Source: JASHVB01 sp049522565 (GTDB lineage Bacteria > Pseudomonadota > Alphaproteobacteria > Acetobacterales > Acetobacteraceae). From it: a DNA stretch of 53,037 bases. The notes beneath the pieces were generated by a model, which ran no database searches, was not told the origin of the DNA, and saw only the letters and a list, made by a program, of their open reading frames with translations. Made by a program: the position numbers and the translations under genes. Below are positions 7,887 through 16,310 of this stretch, one piece after another; positions within the stretch are counted from its first letter, which is position 1, and each line of letters begins with the position of its first letter. The stretch lies in NCBI GenBank assembly GCA_049522565.1, contig JBEKNT010000004.1:1-53037 (forward strand). Reading direction: 5' to 3'.

Positions 7887-8432
7887 ATGAAGCCACGCAG
7901 CAGCGCTCAGGTCTTGATCCCTCCTGGCCTCGCCGCGGAGCTGCAGGCCGCGGCCGACGAAGAGCATCGCTCGGCCGCCGAGGTGGCGCGCGACGCGCTG
8001 GAAGGGTACCTGGAGGCCCGCCGTTGGCGACTAAGGCGACGGGCAAAAATGAACGAATCGATTATGGCACGCCGGTCCGTTTCCCCCGTCATGCCGACGA
8101 AGGTCGGCATCCATGACTTTGCAGCTCTCACGCAAGAAAGGCGTGGATGGCGGGCCTTCGCCCGCCATGACGAACAGGGCGCAGATCGTGCGCCAATTGC
8201 CGCAGTAATTCTTGCGCATCGCCTAAGCGCCGATCAGGAGTTGGCGCGCGCCCGCGAGCTTGGCCTGCCCGACGATGACGCGCCGCTCACCGACCAGCAC
8301 CGCCAGACCGTGCGCGAGAAGATCGCCCAAGGCGTCCGCTCTCTGCCGGACGGAAAGGGCACGGATGGCGAAGCATTCTTCGCCAGGATGGAGGCGGAAT
8401 TCGAGGAGCTCGAGCGGCACGGGCGTAAGTGA
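7887..8432 (+). CDS. Ribbon-helix-helix-type antitoxin with an in-frame palindromic-repeat insertion
   Basis: A 181-residue frame. The first ~50 residues (KPRSSAQVLIPPGLAAELQ, EHRSAAEVARDALEGYLE) are a ribbon-helix-helix antitoxin N-terminus. The last ~75 (ELARARELGLPDDDAPLTD to the C-terminus) are its natural C-terminal region. Between them, about 60 residues with a quite different composition are encoded by a palindromic repeat element that keeps the frame open. Without the insertion the protein would be ~120 residues. Function after insertion is uncertain because the insert separates the DNA-binding part from the toxin-binding part. No toxin gene follows; a PIN-type fragment lies on the other strand downstream. 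Confidence 0.65.
   Translation: MKPRSSAQVLIPPGLAAELQAAADEEHRSAAEVARDALEGYLEARRWRLRRRAKMNESIMARRSVSPVMPTKVGIHDFAALTQERRGWRAFARHDEQGADRAPIAAVILAHRLSADQELARARELGLPDDDAPLTDQHRQTVREKIAQGVRSLPDGKGTDGEAFFARMEAEFEELERHGRK
8026..8231. repeat. Palindromic element inserted in-frame in an antitoxin gene
   Basis: Two hairpins, ATGCCGAC-GAAG-GTCGGCAT at 8091-8110 and ATGGCGGGC/GCCCGCCAT at 8147-8170, are set in opposite orientation. The first is flanked by GTC/CCATGAC and the second is followed directly by GAC. The insert is bounded by near-inverted ends, GGCGACTAAGGCGA and a TCGCCTAAGCGCC-like sequence. The hairpin type recurs at 53009-53037. The exact ends are inferred from where the antitoxin similarity stops and resumes. 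Confidence 0.65.
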
Positions 8433-8459
8433 AGCGCCACATTCTATTGCGTAGCTCCT

Positions 8460-8645
8460 TCACGGCAACCGCCGGTGCAAGCCCAGAAACTCCCGCTCGG
8501 TGACGATCTTCGTGCCGTCGTAGAGTCCAAGGCCGAGTAGGCCGCGCTTGTCGCCGGTCACGAGACAATCCGCCGAACCCGCAACGGCCATCGCCGGCGC
8601 GAGTCGCTCCTGGTCGACCGCCGGCTTCCGACAAACCTCTTGCAA
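8460..8645 (-). pseudogene. PIN-domain toxin fragment (C-terminal)
   Basis: About 61 residues resembling the end of a VapC-like PIN ribonuclease: AVAGSADCLVTGDKRGLLGL carries the late conserved Asp residues (ADCLVTGD), followed by YDGTKIVTEREFLGLHRRLP. The N-terminal half with the first catalytic Asp is missing, and the sequence upstream is unrelated. It is best read as a truncated toxin gene left by recombination in this toxin-antitoxin-rich island. Confidence 0.7.
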
Positions 8646-8705
8646 AATCAGCCGACTAGCGAATATTAGGTTTGTAACCCACCTACGGCGTGCCGTAGGC
8701 TCAAA

Positions 8706-8744
8706 GGCCGCTTCGGACGCAAGTCCGGGCGGCCTTCTGCTTTT
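8706..8744 (+). terminator. Hairpin plus T-rich tail in the leader of the NYN pseudogene
   Basis: An imperfect GC-rich stem, GGCCGCTTCGGAC with GTCCGGGCGGCC around GCAA, is followed by TTCTGCTTTT. It sits 12 bases before the GTG of the NYN reading frame, so it looks like an attenuator or the end of a short leader RNA. A similar hairpin and T-run occurs at 5329-5363. Confidence 0.5.
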
Positions 8745-8756
8745 CGGGACCCCACC

Positions 8757-8980
8757 GTGGCACGCACAATTGTCTATATCGACGGTTTCAACCTGTACTT
8801 ACCGGGCGCTTAAGGGCACGCCGCACAAGTGGCTCGACATCGAGGCCATGAGCCGTGCGGCACTTCCGCAGACCTGCGTGATCGAGCGGGTCAATTATTA
8901 CACTGCCCACATCTCCGGCCGTGTCGATGCCGGTGCGCCGCGTCGGCAGCACGCCTACCTCCGGGCCGTCGCCACGTCGC
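8757..8980 (+). pseudogene. NYN-domain RNase (LabA/PIN-like) pseudogene, frameshifted and truncated
   Basis: From GTG 8757 the frame reads VARTIVYIDGFNLY, the N-terminal signature of NYN-domain nucleases with the first catalytic Asp. One extra base near 8801 then shifts the frame, after which YRALKGTPHKWLDIEAM, NYYTAHISGR and RQHAYLRAVA continue the family. Similarity stops near 8975, where the sequence becomes antisense to the PemK gene end. The C-terminal half, with its other catalytic acidic residues, is gone. Confidence 0.75.
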
Positions 8981-9415
8981 CTATTCCGACCGTGGCACGC
9001 GGCTCAACCGGCGCTGCAAATGCGCTTGCAGCAGCCGGTCTCTGACATGGTTGAAGAACCGGGGCGGCAGCATGCCGTAATCGAACCTGTCGGCCCTGCC
9101 CGCCCGCGGACGCAGGTCCGGCCCCGGCCACAGGAAGTCGTTGGTTTCGGTGACGACGATCCATGACGGCAGATCGTCAAGGCTGAGATGGGCCTTGAGC
9201 GCGGACGGAATCTCGACCGCCTCGGCGGGATCGACGGGCGGCGAGTGCGTGACCGGCACGACCGTCACGACGATCCGCCCTTCGATGATCTGGCGGGCGG
9301 CGACGATGGCGCACGGGCGGTCCTTCAGCCCTTCCTCGGCTCCCCGCCTGTGCGCCCTGGCCCACAGATACGCATAGGAGATCATGAGGCCCGGCTGCGG
9401 CGTCGGCAGGCTCAC
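8981..9415 (-). CDS. PemK/MazF-like toxin (plasmid-maintenance type)
   Basis: A 144-residue protein matching PemK-like growth inhibitors, which are mRNA interferases. Seen: PGLMISYAYLWARAHRRG, GLKDRPCAIVAA, VVPVTHSPPVDPAEAVEIP, DLPSWIVVTETNDFLWPGPD. It starts at GTG 9415 and overlaps the antitoxin stop by four bases (GTGA), the usual antitoxin-first, translationally coupled arrangement. Length is normal, and the C-terminus abuts the truncated NYN gene, marking a recombination junction. It probably forms a working addiction module that helps hold the island. Confidence 0.82.
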   Translation of the reverse strand: MSLPTPQPGLMISYAYLWARAHRRGAEEGLKDRPCAIVAARQIIEGRIVVTVVPVTHSPPVDPAEAVEIPSALKAHLSLDDLPSWIVVTETNDFLWPGPDLRPRAGRADRFDYGMLPPRFFNHVRDRLLQAHLQRRLSRVPRSE

Positions 9416-9672
9416 GGCGTCCAGTCTTTGACCAGATCATCGAGTGCGGCGTATTCGGCCGGAACCTCGCTTGAGGCGATGGCCTTCAGTGTGTCGTCGT
9501 CCAGGTCCTCGACCGGGCGGGCGACGCGCCCCTTCAGCACCATGTCGAAGAAGGCTGCCGACACCAGCACCGTGTGCGTGCGGCCGTTCCGCGTGATGGC
9601 GACAGGGCCGTGCTGGGCCGCGTCCTGGTAGCGCCCGACGTTCTGCGAAAACTCCGTTGAAGTCACCTTCAT
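9412..9672 (-). CDS. Phd/YefM-family antitoxin
   Basis: An 86-residue Phd-like antitoxin. Its N-terminal DNA-binding region reads KVTSTEFSQNVGRYQDAA and then GPVAITRNGRTHTVLVS; its acidic C-terminal segment (EDLDDDTLKAIASSEVP) would bind and block the toxin. An AGAGG motif about 8 bases upstream supports the ATG at 9672; another ATG at 9702 would add 10 residues. It is the first gene of the operon with the PemK-like toxin and very likely represses the shared promoter, which lies within about 100 bases of the start of the MdtB-like gene. Confidence 0.82.
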   Translation of the reverse strand: MKVTSTEFSQNVGRYQDAAQHGPVAITRNGRTHTVLVSAAFFDMVLKGRVARPVEDLDDDTLKAIASSEVPAEYAALDDLVKDWTP

Positions 9673-9755
9673 GGGCCGGACCTCTTTATCCGAGTTATCC
9701 ATTTTCGCTATTATATCTAAAATCCATAACCAAGGCAAGCTTGACGGGCAGTCTG

Positions 9756-12700
9756 ATGGGCCGCTTTCCAAGCTGCCCACAGCGTGTCCCTCCCCACCGC
9801 TGCGTGGCTCCTCACCAACCCCCCGTGCTAAACACCCCCAAGCAGACCCCACGACGCCCCCGCCCAACCCCACTCCCCACGACGCGCCTCGCCCCCCCCC
9901 CCACAGCCCCAACCCAGAACACCAACACCCCCCCGTTCATCGCCCGCCCGATCGCCACCTGGCTGTTGGCGCTCGCCATCCTGTTGTCCGGCGCGCTCGG
10001 CTACAAATCCCTGCCCGTCTCCGCCCTGCCGGAGGTGGACTTCCCGACCATCCTGGTCACCACCCAGCTCCCCGGTGCCGGACCCGAGACGGTCGAGACC
10101 CTCATCACCGCCTCGCTGGAACGCCAGTTCGGCCAGATCCCCGGCCTGACCACCATGACCTCGTCCAGCTCCGAGGGCACCAGCCAGATCACCCTGCAAT
10201 TCGACCTCGGCCGCAGCATGGACTCCGCCGCGCAGGACGTGCAGGCGGCGATCAATGCCGCGGCGGGCACGCTGCCGGTCAACCTGCCCTATCCCCCCGT
10301 CTACGCGAAGGTGAACCCGGCCGACGCGCCGATCCTGACCATCGCGCTGACCTCCGACCTCCTCCCCATCGCCGTCGTCTCCGACGCCGCCGACACCCTG
10401 CTCCAGCCGAAGCTGTCCGAGATCGACGGCGTCGGCCGCGTCACCGTGCAGGGCGGCATGCGCCCCGCGGTGCGCGTGCGCGTCGATCCCGCGCGCCTCG
10501 CCGCCTACGGCCTGGCGATGGAGGACATCCGCACCGCCGTCGCCGCCGCCAACGTCAACGGCGCCAAGGGAGGCTTCGACGGTCCCCGCCTGGCCTTCGC
10601 CCTCGGCGCCAACGACCAACTCGTCGATGCCGATGCCTACCAGAACCTGGTCGTCGCCTGGCGCAACGGCGCGCCGGTGCGGCTGTCCGCGGTCGGCAGC
10701 GTGATCGGCGGGGTGGAGAACGATCGCGTCGCCGCGCGCTGGAACGGCACGCCGGCGGTGGTGCTGGACATCCAGCGCCAGCCCGGCGCCAACATTGTGC
10801 AGACCGTGCAACTCCTCAAGCAGGCGCTGCCCAAGCTGCAACAGGCAATCCCGTCCGGCATCCGCCTCAACATCGTCACCGACCGCACCGAGACGATCCG
10901 CGCCTCGGTGCGTGACGTGCAGTTCACGCTGCTGATGTCGGTCGTGCTGGTGGTGGCGGTGATCTTCCTGTTCCTGCGCTCGCCGCGCGCCACCTTCATT
11001 CCCGGCATCGCCCTGCCGCTATCGCTGGTCGGCACCTTCGGCGTCATGCACTTGCTCGGCTTCGGGCTCGACAACCTGTCGTTGATGGCGCTGACCATCG
11101 CCACCGGCTTCGTGGTGGACGACGCGATCGTCATGATCGAGAACGTCGTGCGCTACATCGAACAGGGCATGCGCCCGCTCGAAGCGGCGTATCGCGGCGC
11201 CGGGCAGATCGGCTTCACCATCGTGTCGCTGACCGTGTCGCTGATCGCGGTGTTCATTCCGCTGCTGTTCATGACCGGCGTGGTCGGGCGGCTGTTCAAG
11301 GAGTTCTCGGTGACCCTGTCGGTTGCCGTGGTGGTATCCGCGGTGGTGTCGCTGACGCTGACGCCGATGATGTGCGGCCGCCTGCTGCGCCCCGCGTCGG
11401 CGGAACACCCCGGCCGCATCGCCCGTGCCAGCGAGGCCGCGTTCGACCTGATGCTGGCCGGCTACCGAAGCAGCCTGGACTGGACATTCCGCCGCCAGAC
11501 CCTGGTGCTGCTGGTCGGCGCGGCGACCCTGGTCGGCACGATCTGGCTCTACATCATCGTGCCCAAGGGTTTTCTTCCGTCGCAGGATACCGGCGTGCTG
11601 CTGGCGGTGACCGAGGCCGCCCAAAGCGCCTCCATCCCCCGCTTGCTCGCGGCGCAGACCGCGGCGGCGGACCGCATCGCCCAGGACCCGGCGGTGACCG
11701 GCGTGGTGTCGTTCGTCGGCGCCGGCACGATCAACGCCACGCCGAACAGCGGGCGCCTGACCATCGCCCTGAAGCCGGTGCGGCAGCGTGATCCGGCGCC
11801 GGTGGTGATCGCCCGGCTGCAAGCCGCGATCGCCGGCATTCCGGGATTCACCGCGTTCTTCCAGCCGGTGCAGGACATCACCATCGGCACCCGCGTCAGC
11901 CGCACCGCGTTCCAATACACGCTGATGGACACCGATGCCCGGGAGCTGGCGCGCTGGGGCCCGCTGCTGCGCGCCGCGATGGACCGTTCGCCGGCGCTGG
12001 CCGACGTGGCGTCCGACCAGGAGAACGAGGGGTTCAGCACGTTCATCACGCTCGACCGCGATGCGGCGATGCGGCTGGGCGTATCGATGCAGGCGGTGGA
12101 GGACACGCTGTACGACGCGTTCGGCCAGCGGCAGATCTCCACGATCTTCGGCCAGGCGAACCAGTACCGCGTGGTGTTGGAGGCCGACCCGGACTGGCAG
12201 GCCGACCCGAATGCGCTGCGCATGCTGCGCGTGCCGGCGGCCAGCGGCGCGCAGCCGTCGTCGCCGGCGGCCACCACCATCACGCCGCAACCGCAGGCGC
12301 CGCAGCCGGTCGTCGCCGCCAACGCGCAGGTGCCGCTGTCGGCGATCGCCACGATCACGCGGACCATCGCCCCGCTGGTCGTCACCCACCAGGAACAGTT
12401 TCCGTCCGCCACGCTGAGCTTCAACCTGGCGCCCGGCCATTCGCTGGGTGACGCGGTGGACGCGGTGAAACAGGCGACCCAGGCCATCGGCATGCCCGAG
12501 ACGATCCTCGGCAGCTACTCCGGCGACGCGGCCGAGTTCCAGCGCTCGCTCGCCGCCGAGCCTTGGCTGATCGGCGCCGCGGTCGTGGTGATCTACATCG
12601 TGCTGGGCGTGCTGTACGAGAGCTGGATCCACCCGCTCACCATCCTGTCCACGCTGCCCTCGGCCGGCATCGGCGCGCTGCTGGCGTTGATGCTGTGCGG

Positions 12701-13082
12701 CACGGACCTGTCGCTGGTGGCCTTGGTCGGCATCGTGCTGCTGATGGGCATCGTCAAGAAGAACGCCATCATGATGGTGGACTTCGCGCTGGACGCGGAG
12801 CGCGGCGGTGCCACGCCGGAGGTGGCGATCCGCCAGGCGTGCCTGCTGCGTTTCCGGCCGATCATGATGACGACGATGGCGGCCTTGCTCGGCGCGCTGC
12901 CGCTGGTGCTGGAGCGCGGTGCGGGCTCCGAACTGCGCTGGCCGCTGGGGGTGACGATCGTCGGCGGGCTGCTGCTGTCGCAGTTCCTGACGTTGTACAC
13001 CACGCCGGCGGTATACTTGGCGTTCGAGCACCTGTCGGCGCGGTTCAGGCCGGCGGGCGCGCGAGAGGCGGCGGCGGAATGA
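9756..13082 (+). CDS. mdtB: MdtB-like RND multidrug efflux permease
   Basis: An inner-membrane proton-driven drug exporter with the two-fold RND layout: TM1 (WLLALAILLSGALGYKSLPV), a large periplasmic loop, TM2-6 with the proton-relay pair in GFVVDDAIVMIEN, a second loop, and the C-terminal half with LMGIVKKNAIMMVDF. The family N-terminus begins around PFIARPIATW. The start is uncertain: ATG 9756 is given, but GTG 9804 or 9825 would avoid part of a proline-rich, C-tract-coded leader, and no good ribosome binding site is visible. It overlaps the next permease by ATGA. It would work with the MdtA-like adaptor and the outer-membrane factor upstream, despite the island between them. Confidence 0.9.
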   Translation: MGRFPSCPQRVPPHRCVAPHQPPVLNTPKQTPRRPRPTPLPTTRLAPPPTAPTQNTNTPPFIARPIATWLLALAILLSGALGYKSLPVSALPEVDFPTILVTTQLPGAGPETVETLITASLERQFGQIPGLTTMTSSSSEGTSQITLQFDLGRSMDSAAQDVQAAINAAAGTLPVNLPYPPVYAKVNPADAPILTIALTSDLLPIAVVSDAADTLLQPKLSEIDGVGRVTVQGGMRPAVRVRVDPARLAAYGLAMEDIRTAVAAANVNGAKGGFDGPRLAFALGANDQLVDADAYQNLVVAWRNGAPVRLSAVGSVIGGVENDRVAARWNGTPAVVLDIQRQPGANIVQTVQLLKQALPKLQQAIPSGIRLNIVTDRTETIRASVRDVQFTLLMSVVLVVAVIFLFLRSPRATFIPGIALPLSLVGTFGVMHLLGFGLDNLSLMALTIATGFVVDDAIVMIENVVRYIEQGMRPLEAAYRGAGQIGFTIVSLTVSLIAVFIPLLFMTGVVGRLFKEFSVTLSVAVVVSAVVSLTLTPMMCGRLLRPASAEHPGRIARASEAAFDLMLAGYRSSLDWTFRRQTLVLLVGAATLVGTIWLYIIVPKGFLPSQDTGVLLAVTEAAQSASIPRLLAAQTAAADRIAQDPAVTGVVSFVGAGTINATPNSGRLTIALKPVRQRDPAPVVIARLQAAIAGIPGFTAFFQPVQDITIGTRVSRTAFQYTLMDTDARELARWGPLLRAAMDRSPALADVASDQENEGFSTFITLDRDAAMRLGVSMQAVEDTLYDAFGQRQISTIFGQANQYRVVLEADPDWQADPNALRMLRVPAASGAQPSSPAATTITPQPQAPQPVVAANAQVPLSAIATITRTIAPLVVTHQEQFPSATLSFNLAPGHSLGDAVDAVKQATQAIGMPETILGSYSGDAAEFQRSLAAEPWLIGAAVVVIYIVLGVLYESWIHPLTILSTLPSAGIGALLALMLCGTDLSLVALVGIVLLMGIVKKNAIMMVDFALDAERGGATPEVAIRQACLLRFRPIMMTTMAALLGALPLVLERGAGSELRWPLGVTIVGGLLLSQFLTLYTTPAVYLAFEHLSARFRPAGAREAAAE

Positions 13083-16000
13083 TCTCGCCTACGAAGCGGG
13101 AGAGGTGGACGGCACCGATGGCCGTCTCCGCCCCCTTCATCGCCCGTCCCGTCGCGACCTTCCTCCTCGCGCTCGGCATCCTGCTGGCCGGGATCGTCGC
13201 GTCCCGCTTCCTCCCGGTCTCCGCGCTGCCCAGCGTGGACATCCCCACCATCGTGGTGTTCGCCAACCGTCCCGGCGCCGATCCGGCAACCATGGCGAAT
13301 TCCGTCGCCGCCCCGCTCGAGCGCCGCCTCGGCGAAATCTCCGGCGTCACCGAGATCACCTCGGTCTCCGCCATCGGCAACACCAGCATCATCATCCAGT
13401 TCGACATCGACCGCGACATCAACGGCGCGGCGCACGACGTGCAGGCAGCGATCAACGCCGCCACCACCGACCTGCCGTCCGACCTGCCGATCCGCCCGTT
13501 CTATCGCAAGTTCAACCCGGCCGACGCGCCAATCATGACCATCGCGCTGTCCTCCGACACGTTGTCCACCGCGCAGATCTACGACGCCGCCGATACCATC
13601 CTGGCGCAGCGCCTGTCGCAGTCCGAGGGCGTGTCGCAGGTGCAGGTGAACGGCGCCGAGAAGCCGGCGGTGCGGGTGCGGCTGGATCCGCAACGCCTGG
13701 CCGCCACGGGTGTCTCGGCGCAGGACGTCTACACCGCGATTCGCAACACCAACGTGCTGCAACCGACCGGCGGTTTCGAGGGGCCCGACCGCGCCGAGAC
13801 CATCGGCGTGAATGGCCAGCTTTCGCAGGCGGCCGAATACGCGCCGCTGGTGATCAAGGCCGGCAACGGCGCGGTGCTGCGGCTGTCCGACGTCGCCACC
13901 GTGATCGACGGCACCGCCAACACCCGGTTGGGTGCGTGGAACGGCAAGACTCCGTGCATCCTGCTGAGCATCAGCAAGGAGGCAGGCGCCAACGTCATCG
14001 ACACCGCGGACCGCATCCGCGCGCTGCTGCCGCAACTGATGGAATGGCTGCCGCCCGATATCACGGTGACGGTCGTGTCCGACCGCACGACCACGATCCG
14101 CGCCAGCGTTGCCGACGTGCAATATACCCTGGCCATCACCATCGTCCTGGTGCTGCTGGTCGTCCTGCTGTTCATGCGCCGCGTGGTGCCTACCGTCGCC
14201 GCCGCGGTCACCGTCCCGCTGTCGATCTGCGGCACGCTCGCCGGGATGTGGTTCCTCGGCTACGCGATCGACAATTTCTCGCTCATGGCGCTGACCATTT
14301 CCGTCGGCTTCGTGGTGGACGACGCCATCGTCATGATCGAGAACATCGTCCGCCACATGGAAAAGGGCATGAAGCCGTTGCAGGCGGCCTTGGTCGGCTC
14401 GCGGCAGATCGGCTTTACCGTCCTGTCGATCAGCATCTCCCTCGTCGCGGTCTTCATTCCATTGATTTTCATGGGCGGCATCCTCGGACGGCTGTTCCAT
14501 GAATTCGCCATGACGATGACCCTGGCGATCGCCGTCTCCGCGGCGGTGTCGCTGTCGCTCACGCCGATGCTGTGCGGCCGCTATTTGCAGGTGCGGCAAC
14601 GCCCGCTCGGGCCGTTCTGGGGCCGCATCGACGCGGCGATGGAGGCCGCCTTCCGCGGCAGCCTGCGCTTCTACGCGCGCACCCTCGGCTGGGCGCTGCA
14701 ACACCGCGTGTTCATGCTGCTGGTCACCTTGCTCACCGTCGTGCTGACGGTGCGGCTGTACACCGTGGTACCGAAAGGCTTCATGCCGCTACAGGACACC
14801 GGCATCCTGGTGGGCTCGACACAGGCGTCGCCCGACATCTCGTTCACCGCCATGCAAGACCGCCAGCGTGCGGTGGTGGACGTGCTGCTGGCCGATCCGG
14901 CGGTGGCGACGGCATCGAGTTGGATCGGCGTCGGCTCCGGCTGGTCGTCGATGAATCGCGGCTGGATGACGCTCACCCTGAAGCCGCTGGCGCAACGCGG
15001 GATTTCGTCCGAGGCGGTGATCGCCCGCTTGCGCGGGCCCTTGGCCAAGGTCGCCGGCGTGCAAACGTTCCTGTTCTCCGCCCAGGATTTGCGTGGCGGC
15101 GGGCGCCAGGGCGGTTCGCAATACCAGTTCGCCATGATCTCGCAGAACCTCGCCGACCTGCGCACTTGGGCGCAGGCGCTGGAGGATCGGCTGAAGGCCA
15201 CGCCTGGTATCGTCGATGTCAGCTCCGACCAGGACCGCGCCGGGCCGCAGGTGAACGTGGTGATCGACCGCGATGCCGCGGCCAGGCTGGGCGTGAGTAC
15301 CACCGACATCGACAACGCGCTGAACAATGCCTATGCGCAACGACAGATCTCGACGATCTATACCGCGCGCAACCAGTACAAGGTGGTGCTGGAGATCGAT
15401 CCGAAATTGCAGGTCGATCCGTCGTTGCTGGATCGGATCTACGTCGGCGACGCCGGCGGCGGGCGGATCCCGCTTTCCACCGTGGCGCGGTTCGAGCGTG
15501 CCACCGCACCGCTCTCGGTGCGTCATCAAGGCCAGTTCCCCGCCGCAACCTTGAGCTTCAACCTGCCGGAAGGCATGGCACTCGGCGACGCGGAGAAGGT
15601 GGTCGAGCAAGCGGCGCTCGATCTGCGGATGCCGGAGGACGTGCACACCCAGTTCGCCGGCAACGCGCAGTGGATGAAGGATTCGCTGGCAACCCAGCCG
15701 CTGCTGATCGGGGCGGCGCTGATCTCGATCTATATCGTGCTGGGCGTGCTGTACGAGAGCCTGCTGCACCCGCTGACGATCATTTCGACGCTGCCGTCGG
15801 CCGGCATCGGCGCGCTGCTGGCGTTGCTGGTGACCGGCACGGACCTGTCGATCATGGGGCTGATCGGCATCATCCTGCTGATGGGCATCGTCAAGAAGAA
15901 CGCGATCATGCTGATCGACTTCGCGCTGGAGGCGGAACGCCAGCGCGGGCTGTCGCCGTTCGAGGCGATCCACGAGGCGTGTATGGAACGCTTCCGACCG

Positions 16001-16219
16001 ATCATCATGACGACGATGGCGGCGCTGTTCGGTGCCTTGCCGCTGGCGCTGGCGTTCGGCACCGGCGCGGAGTTGCGGCGGCCGCTGGGGATCGCGGTGG
16101 TCGGCGGCCTGATCGTGTCGCAGGCGCTGACGCTCTACACGACGCCGGTGGTGTACCTGGCGCTGGAACGCCTGGCAGGGCGGCGCAAGGCGATCGTGCT
16201 GCCGGCGGCGGCGGAGTAG
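13079..16219 (+). CDS. mdtC: MdtC-like RND multidrug efflux permease
   Basis: A 1046-residue RND permease, a normal length for MdtC. It carries TM1 ATFLLALGILLAGIVASRFL, the proton-relay block VGFVVDDAIVMIEN and the conserved LMGIVKKNAIMLIDFALEAE in the C-terminal half. MdtB and MdtC form a mixed trimer. Its ATG overlaps the mdtB stop (ATGA), so translation is coupled. The first ~14 residues (ISPTKRERWTAP) are encoded by a copy of a palindromic repeat, and the family-like sequence begins at a second ATG, 13118. Either start is possible; the overlap favours 13079. Confidence 0.92.
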   Translation: MISPTKRERWTAPMAVSAPFIARPVATFLLALGILLAGIVASRFLPVSALPSVDIPTIVVFANRPGADPATMANSVAAPLERRLGEISGVTEITSVSAIGNTSIIIQFDIDRDINGAAHDVQAAINAATTDLPSDLPIRPFYRKFNPADAPIMTIALSSDTLSTAQIYDAADTILAQRLSQSEGVSQVQVNGAEKPAVRVRLDPQRLAATGVSAQDVYTAIRNTNVLQPTGGFEGPDRAETIGVNGQLSQAAEYAPLVIKAGNGAVLRLSDVATVIDGTANTRLGAWNGKTPCILLSISKEAGANVIDTADRIRALLPQLMEWLPPDITVTVVSDRTTTIRASVADVQYTLAITIVLVLLVVLLFMRRVVPTVAAAVTVPLSICGTLAGMWFLGYAIDNFSLMALTISVGFVVDDAIVMIENIVRHMEKGMKPLQAALVGSRQIGFTVLSISISLVAVFIPLIFMGGILGRLFHEFAMTMTLAIAVSAAVSLSLTPMLCGRYLQVRQRPLGPFWGRIDAAMEAAFRGSLRFYARTLGWALQHRVFMLLVTLLTVVLTVRLYTVVPKGFMPLQDTGILVGSTQASPDISFTAMQDRQRAVVDVLLADPAVATASSWIGVGSGWSSMNRGWMTLTLKPLAQRGISSEAVIARLRGPLAKVAGVQTFLFSAQDLRGGGRQGGSQYQFAMISQNLADLRTWAQALEDRLKATPGIVDVSSDQDRAGPQVNVVIDRDAAARLGVSTTDIDNALNNAYAQRQISTIYTARNQYKVVLEIDPKLQVDPSLLDRIYVGDAGGGRIPLSTVARFERATAPLSVRHQGQFPAATLSFNLPEGMALGDAEKVVEQAALDLRMPEDVHTQFAGNAQWMKDSLATQPLLIGAALISIYIVLGVLYESLLHPLTIISTLPSAGIGALLALLVTGTDLSIMGLIGIILLMGIVKKNAIMLIDFALEAERQRGLSPFEAIHEACMERFRPIIMTTMAALFGALPLALAFGTGAELRRPLGIAVVGGLIVSQALTLYTTPVVYLALERLAGRRKAIVLPAAAE
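13083..13105. repeat. Short palindromic repeat (GCGAAGCGGGAGAGG family)
   Basis: An imperfect copy, CTCGCCTACGAAGCGGGAGAGG, lying within the first codons of mdtC. Better copies occur at 26671-26720, 36888-36945 and 36983-37005. Confidence 0.55.
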
Positions 16220-16310
16220 AGAGGTAAGCTGCGATATGCCGTTACCCTGCATGGAAATATTTGGAGCAACTATATACTTGGTCCGGTAGACCTCGCATCG
16301 CCACACGTGT

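Noticed and set aside
7769..7887. Intact resolvase gene able to move the island
   Set aside because: Only the C-terminal linker and helix-turn-helix remain; the catalytic serine domain is absent.
11019..13031. 670-codon minus-strand open frame antisense to mdtB
   Set aside because: A high-GC shadow rich in Arg, Gln, His and Gly; mdtB has full RND motifs on the other strand. The similar frame at 12593-14704 is rejected for the same reason.
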